Positions 7,095 through 12,746 of a stretch of DNA of 17,801 nt are shown here, one piece after another. Position 1 is the stretch's first letter. Every line of letters begins with the position of its first letter. Where the stretch lies: positions 1 through 17,801 of the forward strand of contig JALHTV010000070.1 in NCBI GenBank assembly GCA_022866005.1, read 5' to 3'. The translations under genes were made by a program, and so were the position numbers. The DNA is from Phycisphaerae bacterium (GTDB taxonomy: Bacteria > Planctomycetota > Phycisphaerae > SM23-33). The notes beneath the pieces were generated by a model. The model saw only the letters and a list, made by a program, of their open reading frames with translations, was not told the origin of the DNA and searched no databases.

Positions 7095-7688
7095 ATGACA
7101 ACCGAGCAACCCAAGGTGGACCTGCCCACCATCGAGCGGGCGGTCGCCCAAATCCTCAAGGCCATCGGCGAGGACCCCGATCGCGAAGGCCTGCGCGGCA
7201 CTCCCGCGCGCGTGGCCAAGATGTACGGGGAGCTGTTCAGCGGCATGTTCGAGGACCCGGGCAAGCACCTGAGTACCGGCTTTACCGAACGGTACGACGA
7301 GATGGTGGTCCTGCGGGATATTCAGTTCCATTCCATGTGCGAGCACCATCTGCTGCCGTTCATGGGGCGGGCGCACGTGGCGTACCTGTCCAATGGCAAG
7401 GTGGTGGGGGTGAGCAAGCTCGCCCGCGTGGTGGAGACCTGCGCGCGAAGGCCTCAGATCCAGGAGCGGCTGACCACCCAGATCGCCGACCTGATCATGC
7501 AAAAGCTCGACGCCAAGGGGGTGGGCGTGATTCTCGAGGCCGCCCATACGTGCATGATCGTCCGCGGGGTGCGCAAGCCCGGCTCGGTCGTGGTGACCTC
7601 CGCCATGCGCGGGCTATTCAAGAGCAACCTCGCGACCCGCACCGAGGCCATCAACCTGCTCACCGGCGGCCGATCGCTGATCGTATAG
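7095..7688 (+). CDS. folE: GTP cyclohydrolase I
   Basis: Converts GTP to 7,8-dihydroneopterin triphosphate, the entry point both for folate and for the queuosine precursor preQ0. It is a cytoplasmic homodecamer in known cases. Type I signatures are GTPARVAKMY (35-44), FHSMCEHHLLPF (78-89) and AAHTCMIVRG (149-158). The zinc ligands are Cys82, His85 and Cys153; none is replaced. Length is 197 residues. AGAGGTGA lies 5 nt upstream of the ATG, a strong SD that decides this start over an in-frame codon 51 bp earlier. The gene begins 22 bp after queG on the same strand, so the pair is probably one operon with a shared queuosine role. It converges on trpC with 7 bp between the stops. Confidence 0.97.
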   Translation: MTTEQPKVDLPTIERAVAQILKAIGEDPDREGLRGTPARVAKMYGELFSGMFEDPGKHLSTGFTERYDEMVVLRDIQFHSMCEHHLLPFMGRAHVAYLSNGKVVGVSKLARVVETCARRPQIQERLTTQIADLIMQKLDAKGVGVILEAAHTCMIVRGVRKPGSVVVTSAMRGLFKSNLATRTEAINLLTGGRSLIV

Positions 7689-7698
7689 GCTGGGCCTA
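7686..7698. terminator. Short hairpin formed by the two convergent stop codons
   Basis: TAGGC (7686-7690) and GCCTA (7694-7698) pair around TGG. The left arm contains the folE TAG and the right arm the trpC TAG read on the minus strand. With a 5-bp stem and no T-tract it is at best a weak bidirectional terminator. Confidence 0.25.
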
Positions 7699-8523
7699 CC
7701 GCGCCGGGCCCAGAAGTTCTTCCACGGCGGCGGCGATGTCCTGCTGCCGCACGAACGCCTCGCCCACCAGGATCGCCTTGACCCCCGCGGCGGCGAGGCG
7801 CTCGACGTCGTCACGGGTCTTGATCCCCGATTCGCTCACGACCGGCAGCTTGCGGTCGCCCAGGTCGGCCAGCTCCGCCATGCGCGTGGTGGTGCGGAGG
7901 TCGACCTCGAAGGTGTTCAGGTCGCGGTTGTTGATGCCCAGCAGGGCGTAGCGCGGCAGGGGAATGCCCACCAGCGAGCGGACCTGGAGCATCTCCTCGA
8001 CGGTGTGCACCTCGACCAGCACGGTCATCCGCAATTCGGTCGCCAGGATCGCCAGGTCCAGCATCAGCGCCGGGGGCAGGGCGGCGGCGATGAGCAGGAT
8101 CGCATCGGCCCCGGCGGCGCGGCTCTCGTAGACCTGGTGGGGGTCGATGATGAAGTCCTTGCGCAGGACGGGCAGCTCCACCGCCTGGCGGACGGCGGTG
8201 AGGTGATCGAGGCAGCCCTGGAAGTAGGTCTGGTCGGTCAGGACGCTGAGGGCGTCGGCGCCGGCGGCGGCGTATTCGCGCGCGATGGCCACCGGATCGA
8301 AGTCCTCCCGGAGGACGCCCGCCGAGGGGCTGGCCCGCTTGATCTCGGCCACGAGGTTCAGCAGCCGGCGGGGCGGGGGGCGCGTGACGGCGGCGTAGAA
8401 GTTCCGCGCCGGTGGAGCGGCCAGGGCCGCGGCTTGCAGCTCGCTCAGCGTGGTGCGGCCCACCAGCTGCCTCACCTCTTTGCGCTTGGTTTCGAGAATG
8501 CTGTCCAATATATTCCGCGACAT
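7696..8523 (-). CDS. trpC: Indole-3-glycerol phosphate synthase
   Basis: Closes the indole ring of 1-(o-carboxyphenylamino)-1-deoxyribulose 5-phosphate with loss of CO2 and water in tryptophan synthesis; a cytoplasmic TIM barrel. Signature and active-site residues are all visible: EIKRASPS (60-67, Glu60 and Lys62), VLRKDFIIDPHQ (119-130, Lys122), LVEVHT (169-174, Glu171), LGINNRDL (195-202, Asn199) and VVSESGI (228-234, Glu231 and Ser232). The length of 275 residues is slightly above the usual 255-270. ATG 8523 begins MSRNILDSILETKRKEV, the normal family start; an in-frame GTG at 8565 adds an unlike extension. No other trp genes are in the window, so it appears to stand outside a trp operon. 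No clear SD is seen. Confidence 0.96.
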   Translation of the reverse strand: MSRNILDSILETKRKEVRQLVGRTTLSELQAAALAAPPARNFYAAVTRPPPRRLLNLVAEIKRASPSAGVLREDFDPVAIAREYAAAGADALSVLTDQTYFQGCLDHLTAVRQAVELPVLRKDFIIDPHQVYESRAAGADAILLIAAALPPALMLDLAILATELRMTVLVEVHTVEEMLQVRSLVGIPLPRYALLGINNRDLNTFEVDLRTTTRMAELADLGDRKLPVVSESGIKTRDDVERLAAAGVKAILVGEAFVRQQDIAAAVEELLGPAR

Positions 8524-8572
8524 AGGTTTGGGTCGCACGTCCCCGCCCCTGGACCGATCCCACACTAATCAA

Positions 8573-9541
8573 ATGGCTTTTGTGAAGTCAAACGCATTGT
8601 CGGCGGTGGCTGGCTGCTGTGTCGGCTTGGCGCCGTCGGCCTCGGCGGCCACGACCGCGTCGAGCGCCGCGGCGGCCTCCACCGCGGCCACCTCAGCCGC
8701 CGGGCCGAGCGGCGCCGAGACGTACATGCTCAGCCTGGTGTCGCTGGGGCTGTGCGCGCTGGTGGTGTGGATCATCCGTCGGGCGGTCCGTCCGGCGAAG
8801 GTCAGCCTGCGCGGCACCCCCGGCCGGATCAACACCGTCAACCCAGCCCACGTCCTGGTGCTGCTGCTGGTCTGGCAGGCCTCGCGCGAGGCGGGGGCCT
8901 GGGTGCTGGGGCGGTGGCTGCCCGGTGAACCGGAGCACTTGGGCATCCTGCTGGCCGGGATCCAACAGACCGTCTGGCTGGCCACGTCGCTGGCGGTGGC
9001 GGCGGTAGCGTTCCGCCACGGGCTGCGGCAGGGAATGGGGTTGAGCCTGCGGCACTGGGTCTACGACACCGGCCGGGGGGTGTTTGCGTACCTAGCCGTG
9101 CTGCCGATCTGCTTCGGCCTGTTCGCCGCGAGCAAGGCGCTGTACTGGGCCGTGCATCATCAGCCGCCGGGGGAGCATCAGATGCTCGTCGTCATGCACC
9201 AGGTGTCCTGGCCGTGGCAGGTGATGGCGATCGCCTCGGCGGTGGTGCTGGCGCCGCTGAGCGAGGAGGTGTTCTGCCGGGGGCTGGTTCAGTCGATGTT
9301 CCGCCGCTACACGGCCCGGCCCTGGGCGGCGGTGGGGGTGACCTCGGCGATCTTTGCGCTACTGCACTGGGACAGCGTGACCGGGGGCAGCGGGGCCGGG
9401 TGGGTGCAGTTGCCGGCGCTATTCGCGTTGGGGGTGGTGCTGGGGTACAACTACGAGCGCTCCGGGCGCCTGGTCGCCCCCATCATCATCCACGTGCTGT
9501 TCAACGGCGTCAGCGTGGGCATGTCCCTGGCGGGGGGATGA
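8573..9541 (+). CDS. CPBP-family intramembrane metalloprotease (CAAX protease-like / Abi)
   Basis: A multi-pass membrane protein of 322 residues. The CPBP/Abi family signatures are all present: SEEVFCRGL (230-238, Glu231-Glu232 and Arg236), FALLH (261-265) and HVLFN (307-311). These form the glutamate/histidine metal site of type II CAAX-prenyl-endopeptidase relatives. Hydrophobic segments lie near 52-68, 91-104, 127-147, 170-188, 216-229, 252-265, 280-292 and 302-318. Residues 1-45 look like a signal sequence followed by an Ala/Ser/Thr-rich linker. Substrates of bacterial members are mostly unknown; some confer bacteriocin immunity. The gene is divergent from trpC by 49 bp. No SD precedes the ATG, so the start is less certain than the domain call. 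Confidence 0.9.
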   Translation: MAFVKSNALSAVAGCCVGLAPSASAATTASSAAAASTAATSAAGPSGAETYMLSLVSLGLCALVVWIIRRAVRPAKVSLRGTPGRINTVNPAHVLVLLLVWQASREAGAWVLGRWLPGEPEHLGILLAGIQQTVWLATSLAVAAVAFRHGLRQGMGLSLRHWVYDTGRGVFAYLAVLPICFGLFAASKALYWAVHHQPPGEHQMLVVMHQVSWPWQVMAIASAVVLAPLSEEVFCRGLVQSMFRRYTARPWAAVGVTSAIFALLHWDSVTGGSGAGWVQLPALFALGVVLGYNYERSGRLVAPIIIHVLFNGVSVGMSLAGG

Positions 9542-9558
9542 CGCCGGGGCTGGGGCGC

Positions 9559-10038
9559 CTAGCCGTGGAGCTTGACGGTCAGTTCGGCCAGCATCTTGCC
9601 ATAGTCGCGGCACTCCCCGCGGGCCCGGTCGTCCATCTTGCCGACCGCCGAGGGGCCATAGTGCCCGCCCTTGGGCGTGCCCTGGCAGACCATCCCGTGG
9701 ATGAGCAGGGCCTCCAGGATAGCCAGAATCGTCGTCTCGGCCCCGCCGGCGATGTTCCCGCTGCTGGTGAACGCCCCGGCGACCTTGCCGCTGAGCTTGC
9801 CGTGAAAGGCCACCGACTCGTCCAGCAGTTGCTTGATCTGCCAGGCCATCGTCCCGTAGTAGGTGGGCGAACCGATGACGATTGCGTCGTAGTCCAGCAG
9901 GTCCTTGACCTTCACGTCGGCCACGGTCTGGACGTCCACCGCCAGGCCCGAGACCCCTTTGGCGCCCTCGGCGACCGCCTGGGCCATGCCGGCCGTGTGG
10001 CCGGTCTGCGAGTAGTAGCACACGAGCATCTTGGCCAT
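9559..10038 (-). CDS. Flavodoxin-fold FMN protein (WrbA-like NAD(P)H:quinone oxidoreductase family)
   Basis: A 159-residue single-domain flavodoxin fold. The N-terminal strand and FMN phosphate loop read MLVCYYSQTGHTAGMA (4-19). Further flavin-contacting loops are IGSPTYYGTM (55-64), FTSSGNIAGGAETT (90-103) and GGHYGPSAVG (124-133). The last loop, with the preceding LIHGMVCQG, resembles WrbA more than electron-transfer flavodoxins, but the protein is shorter than the roughly 200-residue WrbA. It may reduce quinones by two electrons as an oxidative-stress defence, or act as a small electron carrier. The start is well set: AAGGAGAG lies 5-6 nt before the ATG. It converges on the CPBP protease gene with 17 bp between stops. 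tRNA-Ala lies upstream on the same strand. Confidence 0.88.
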   Translation of the reverse strand: MAKMLVCYYSQTGHTAGMAQAVAEGAKGVSGLAVDVQTVADVKVKDLLDYDAIVIGSPTYYGTMAWQIKQLLDESVAFHGKLSGKVAGAFTSSGNIAGGAETTILAILEALLIHGMVCQGTPKGGHYGPSAVGKMDDRARGECRDYGKMLAELTVKLHG

Positions 10039-10141
10039 GCGTGCTCTCCTTGTGCTGGGTTCTCTGACACCGGAGTTGGCCTCAGCGACAGGCGTGTACC
10101 CCGGTCAGCACCCCTGATCGGGCCGGACGCACCCCTGCCAT

Positions 10142-10168
10142 CCTTCGCAGCGGACGCCGCTACGGAGG
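10142..10168. repeat. Stem-loop 1 of a twin palindromic element
   Basis: CCTTCG (10142-10147) pairs with CGGAGG (10163-10168) with one G-U pair. AGCGG (10149-10153) pairs with CCGCT (10157-10161) around an ACG loop. One C/A mismatch separates the two helices. It is non-coding and lies between the flavodoxin gene and tRNA-Ala. Confidence 0.55.
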
Positions 10169-10170
10169 GC

Positions 10171-10212
10171 ATCCGCCATAGCCCGACCCAAAAGGGTCGG
10201 GCGTCGGCGGAT
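10171..10212 (-). terminator. Stem-loop 2 of the twin element, abutting tRNA-Ala
   Basis: The outer arms ATCCGCC (10171-10177) and GGCGGAT (10206-10212) pair perfectly. A 3/3 internal loop leads to the inner arms GCCCGACCC (10181-10189) and GGGTCGGGC (10194-10202) with a four-base loop. The outer arm ends on the tRNA discriminator base. On the minus strand it lies just 3' of the tRNA and could end or trim that transcript, but no U-tract follows the stem. Confidence 0.6.
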
Positions 10213-10284
10213 GGAGCCGATGGGATTTGAACCCATGACCTTCTGCATGCCATGCAGACGCGCTCCCAGCTGCGCCACGGCCCC
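10212..10284 (-). tRNA. tRNA-Ala(GGC)
   Basis: On the minus strand the acceptor arms GGGGCCG and CGGCTCC pair with a G3-U70 wobble, the classic alanine identity element, and the discriminator is A. The anticodon stem TCTGC/GCAGA holds the loop ATGGCAT, giving anticodon GGC, which reads GCC/GCU. The T arm ATGGG-TTCAAAT-CCCAT is canonical. Length is 73 nt and CCA is not encoded. Confidence 0.97.
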
Positions 10285-10293
10285 GAAAGGCCA

Positions 10294-10328
10294 CCAGCCG
10301 CCGACTCCTGCGATGGTCGGCGGCCTGG
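10294..10328 (-). other. Hairpin in the 5' leader of pre-tRNA-Ala
   Basis: GCCGCCGAC (10297-10305) and GTCGGCGGC (10316-10324) form a perfect 9-bp stem with a 10-nt loop. One bulged base and three further pairs (CCA/TGG) extend it. It lies between the predicted promoter and the mature tRNA, so it would be part of the leader that RNase P removes. Confidence 0.5.
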
Positions 10329-10342
10329 GCTTCGCGGGGGTT

Positions 10343-10371
10343 TTTGTATCAGAATGCCCCCGGGAGGTCAA
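10343..10371 (-). promoter_or_regulatory. Promoter of tRNA-Ala
   Basis: On the minus strand, TTGACC (10366-10371) and TACAAA (10343-10348) are separated by 17 bp. They match consensus at 5/6 and 4/6 positions. The predicted start is near 10336, about 50 nt upstream of the mature tRNA. Confidence 0.6.
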
Positions 10372-10405
10372 GGATTTCGCCCCGAGGGCGGCCTACAAAT
10401 GCCGG

Positions 10406-10433
10406 TTGACATGACGGCAGGCTATGATAGCCT
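10406..10433 (+). promoter_or_regulatory. Probable promoter/operator region for the thrS leader
   Basis: A perfect TTGACA -35 hexamer lies at 10406-10411. TATGAT (10423-10428) is close to a -10 consensus but only 11 bp away, too near for standard spacing. The bases at normal spacing (around 10428-10434) match poorly. AGGCTA (10419-10424) and TAGCCT (10428-10433) form a 6-bp palindrome across this site. The exact -10 is not resolved. Confidence 0.35.
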
Positions 10434-10470
10434 ATGCCTTATCGAGGAATGCCCAACCGGCAGACGAACG

Positions 10471-10506
10471 ATGCCCAAGATGACGACGACCACGACGACG
10501 CAGTAA
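10471..10506 (+). CDS. Putative threonine leader peptide, MPKMTTTTTTQ
   Basis: An 11-codon ORF encodes MPKMTTTTTTQ: ATG-CCC-AAG-ATG, six consecutive Thr codons (ACG-ACG-ACC-ACG-ACG-ACG, 10483-10500), CAG and TAA. It ends 148 nt before the thrS start codon. In known thr operon leaders a run of Thr codons lets the ribosome sense charged tRNA-Thr; a run of six in front of the gene for threonyl-tRNA synthetase fits that logic. The SD is weak: GAGGAA at 10444-10449 is too far upstream. The Thr-codon run (10488-10496) is also complementary to 10568-10577, with one bulged G, so ribosome position would change the folding of the downstream leader. In another frame the same bases read as an Asp-rich stretch, so a low-complexity coincidence is possible. 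Confidence 0.65.
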   Translation: MPKMTTTTTTQ

Positions 10507-10537
10507 TGGCAGGCCCCGGATCATCTCGCCGCAGCGA

Positions 10538-10552
10538 GTCGCCTGTGGCGAC
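10538..10552 (+). promoter_or_regulatory. Possible pause/1:2 hairpin of the thrS leader
   Basis: GTCGCC (10538-10543) and GGCGAC (10547-10552) form a perfect 6-bp stem with a TGT loop. It lies 31 nt after the leader-peptide stop. Its 3' arm extends into GACCC (10550-10554), which can instead pair with GGGTC (10573-10577), the 5' arm of the terminator's inner stem. This gives a mutually exclusive antiterminator-like pairing. Confidence 0.45.
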
Positions 10553-10558
10553 CCGGCG

Positions 10559-10609
10559 GGCCGGCCAGTCGTGGGTCCTTGGGACCTTCGCTTGCCGGTT
10601 TTTCGTTTT
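10559..10609 (+). terminator. Putative attenuator terminator in the thrS leader
   Basis: CCGGC (10561-10565) pairs with GCCGG (10594-10598), with two G-U pairs extending the base. An inner stem GGTCC (10574-10578) / GGACC (10582-10586) closes a TTG loop. The tract TTTTTCGTTTT follows at once (10599-10609). This is the only U-rich tract of its kind next to a GC stem in the thrS leader. The stem is interrupted by an internal loop, so its strength is uncertain. Confidence 0.5.
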
Positions 10610-10617
10610 CCCGTCCG

Positions 10618-10645
10618 CCGGGACCGCTGATCCGCGGCCCGGAGG
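10618..10645 (+). promoter_or_regulatory. Hairpin burying the thrS Shine-Dalgarno site
   Basis: CCGGG (10618-10622) pairs with CCCGG (10638-10642), and CCGC (10624-10627) pairs with GCGG (10634-10637). There is one bulged A and a TGATCC loop. The stem takes up the first two bases of GGAGG (10641-10645), the thrS SD, which could lower translation initiation. It may add to transcriptional attenuation or act alone. Confidence 0.5.
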
Positions 10646-10654
10646 TTGGCTGAC

Positions 10655-12664
10655 ATGAAGGTGACCATCACATTGCCGGACGGAAGCACCCGCCAGTACC
10701 CCCAGCCCGTCTCAGCGCTTCAGGTGGCGAGGGACCTCTCCGCGCGCCTGGCCAAGGCGGCCGTCGCCGCGCAGATCGACGGGCAACTGTGCGACCTGAC
10801 GGCGACGATTCCGGACGGCACGCATGAGCTGAAGATCGTCACCGACCGCGACGAGGCCGCCCGGGAGGTGCTGCGTCACACGGCCGCCCACGTGATGGCC
10901 CAGGCCGTCGTCCGCCTGTATGGGCCGGGCGTGCAGTACGCCATCGGCCCGGCGCTGATGGAGGACTTCCAGTACGGCTTCTACTACGACTTCGACCTGC
11001 CCCGGCCCCTCGGCCAGGAGGACCTGCAAAAGGTCGAGCAGGAGATGCGCAAGATCGTTGCTGACGACCTGCCGATCACCCGCGAGGAGTTGGGCGACAA
11101 GGCGATCTTCGAGGTCATGGACGGCGCCGGGCAGACCGACTACAAGGGCGAGATCATCGACGGCCTCATCCGCGAGCACCTCGAGGCCGGCAAGGACCTC
11201 AATCGCTTCACCGCCAGCATCTACCGCCAGGGCGACTTCGTGGACCTCTGCCGCGGCCCGCACCTGCCCAGCACCGGGAAGCTGGCGGCCTTCAAGCTGC
11301 TGACCACGGCGGGGGCGTACTGGCGGGGGGACGAGTCGCGCAAGATGCTCACCCGCATCTACGGCGTGGCGTTCTTCAGCGACCCGGAGCTCCAGGAGCA
11401 CCTCTCCCGCATCGCCGAGGCCAAGAAGCGCGACCACCGCACCCTCGGCAGGCAGTTGGGGTTGTTCCTCATCAGCGAGGCCGTCGGCCCGGGCCTGCCG
11501 CTGTGGATGCCCAAGGGCACGATCATCCGCCGCGAGCTTGAAAGCTGGCTGCGGAGCGAGCTGGACAAGCGCGGCTACCAGGCCGTCGTCACCCCCCACA
11601 TCGGGCGGCTGGACCTGTACCGCACCAGCGGGCACTACCCCTACTACAAGGACTCGCAGTTCCCCCCCATCCAGTTCAGCGAGACCGAGGGGTACCTGCT
11701 GAAGCCCATGAACTGCCCGCACCACATCGAGATCTACAAGGCTGCCCAGCACAGCTACCGCGAGCTGCCGATCCGCTTGAGTGAGTTCGGGGTGGTCTAT
11801 CGCCTGGAGCAGTCGGGCGAACTGAGTGGGCTGATCCGCGTCCGCGGCTTCACCCAGGACGATGCGCACATCTTCTGCACCCCCGAGCAGCTCGAAGCGG
11901 AGATCGCCTCCTGCGTGGAGCTGACCCAGTTGGTCCTGAACACCCTGGGGCTGACCGATTACCGCGTGCGCATCGGCCTGCGGGGCCAGGACGCCAGCAA
12001 GTACGTCGGCAACTCGGCCAACTGGGACCAGGCCGAGGCGAACATCCGCCACGTCGTGCAGAGCCTGGGTCTGAAGCACGAGGACAGCCCCGGCGAGGCG
12101 GCGTTCTACGGGCCGAAGATCGACTTCATGGCCAAGGACTGCCTCGGCCGCGAGTGGCAGCTCGGCACGATCCAGGTGGACTACAACCTCCCCGAGCGGT
12201 TCGAGCTGGAATACACCGCCGCCGACAACAGCCCCCACCGGCCGGTGATGATCCACCGCGCCCCGCTGGGCTCCCCGGAGCGGTTCATCGGCATCCTCAT
12301 CGAGCACTTCGCCGGGGCCTTCCCGCTGTGGCTGTCCCCGGTGCAGGCGGCCGTGCTGCCGGTGAGCGACAAGGTTGCCGACTACGCCGCCTCCGTGGCG
12401 GCCGCCGTCCGCCAGGCCGGAATCCGCACAGACCTGGACGATTCCCCCGAGAAGATCGGCGCCAAGATCCGCCGGGCGACGCTCGCCAAGACCCCCTACA
12501 TGGCCGTGGTGGGCGCCCGCGAGGCCGAAAGCGCCACCGTGGCCGTGCGGCACCGCACCACCGGCGACCTGGGAGCCATGAAGCTGGAGGCCTTCGTCGC
12601 CGCCCTGCGAAAGGAAATCGACTCCAAAGGTGCTACACCCCTTGCCCCAGCCAAGGGGCCATAG
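10655..12664 (+). CDS. thrS: Threonyl-tRNA synthetase
   Basis: Charges tRNA-Thr with threonine in the cytoplasm; a class II synthetase dimer. At 669 residues it has the full bacterial layout. The N-terminal TGS domain covers about 1-62. The editing domain carries HTAAH (75-79) and DLCRGPH (197-203), the metal/editing site that clears Ser-tRNA-Thr. The class II core has PMNCPHH (351-357, zinc ligand Cys354), the motif 2 region RLEQSGELSGLIRVRGFTQ (383-401) and motif 3 HRAPLGSPERF. The anticodon-binding domain forms the C-terminus (PVQAAVLPVSD onward). ATG 10655 is chosen because GGAGG ends 9 nt upstream; an in-frame TTG at 10646 lies directly against the SD. It precedes infC, the classical order. 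The leader suggests threonine-responsive control. Confidence 0.98.
   Translation: MKVTITLPDGSTRQYPQPVSALQVARDLSARLAKAAVAAQIDGQLCDLTATIPDGTHELKIVTDRDEAAREVLRHTAAHVMAQAVVRLYGPGVQYAIGPALMEDFQYGFYYDFDLPRPLGQEDLQKVEQEMRKIVADDLPITREELGDKAIFEVMDGAGQTDYKGEIIDGLIREHLEAGKDLNRFTASIYRQGDFVDLCRGPHLPSTGKLAAFKLLTTAGAYWRGDESRKMLTRIYGVAFFSDPELQEHLSRIAEAKKRDHRTLGRQLGLFLISEAVGPGLPLWMPKGTIIRRELESWLRSELDKRGYQAVVTPHIGRLDLYRTSGHYPYYKDSQFPPIQFSETEGYLLKPMNCPHHIEIYKAAQHSYRELPIRLSEFGVVYRLEQSGELSGLIRVRGFTQDDAHIFCTPEQLEAEIASCVELTQLVLNTLGLTDYRVRIGLRGQDASKYVGNSANWDQAEANIRHVVQSLGLKHEDSPGEAAFYGPKIDFMAKDCLGREWQLGTIQVDYNLPERFELEYTAADNSPHRPVMIHRAPLGSPERFIGILIEHFAGAFPLWLSPVQAAVLPVSDKVADYAASVAAAVRQAGIRTDLDDSPEKIGAKIRRATLAKTPYMAVVGAREAESATVAVRHRTTGDLGAMKLEAFVAALRKEIDSKGATPLAPAKGP
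12638..12658 (+). other. Hairpin at the 3' end of thrS
   Basis: CCCCTTG (12638-12644) and CAAGGGG (12652-12658) form a perfect 7-bp stem just before the thrS stop codon. No T-tract follows, so it is probably a weak or partial terminator, or an RNA processing site between thrS and infC. Confidence 0.35.
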
Positions 12665-12672
12665 CGTAGAAT
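12642..12672 (+). promoter_or_regulatory. Possible internal promoter for infC
   Basis: TAGAAT (12667-12672) is a good -10 match, but the best -35 candidate, TTGCCC (12642-12647), is 19 bp away and imperfect. If real it would give infC an independent transcript with a leader of about 68 nt. That leader contains a 14-bp perfect palindrome at 12684-12697 (CCGGCCCGGGCCGG). Confidence 0.3.
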
Positions 12673-12746
12673 AACTTGAGCCACCGGCCCGGGCCGGCTG
12701 TCGCGGGACGGCCAAGCGGACCGGGCAGAGAAGTGGGAGAAAGACC

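Noticed and set aside
6032..7264. A 410-codon minus-strand frame opposite queG and the start of folE
   Set aside because: It is an antisense shadow of two confidently identified genes, with Arg/Pro/Ala-rich sequence and no motif.
8573..9541. The CPBP protease and the Abi-like HEPN gene as one defence island
   Set aside because: Both families share the name Abi in some annotations, but they are unrelated, about 5 kb apart and separated by housekeeping genes. The CPBP gene has the composition of its surroundings.
10376..10655. T-box riboswitch upstream of thrS
   Set aside because: I found no T-box consensus sequence or specifier-loop architecture. The Thr-codon mini-ORF explains amino-acid specificity more directly.
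10434..10658. A 74-codon plus-strand frame across the thrS leader with an Asp-rich stretch
   Set aside because: The Asp run is the frame-shifted reading of the Thr codons. The rest is low complexity and passes through the hairpins and the U-tract, and it ends just past the thrS start. It remains a competing reading of the leader but is less likely than the short Thr peptide.
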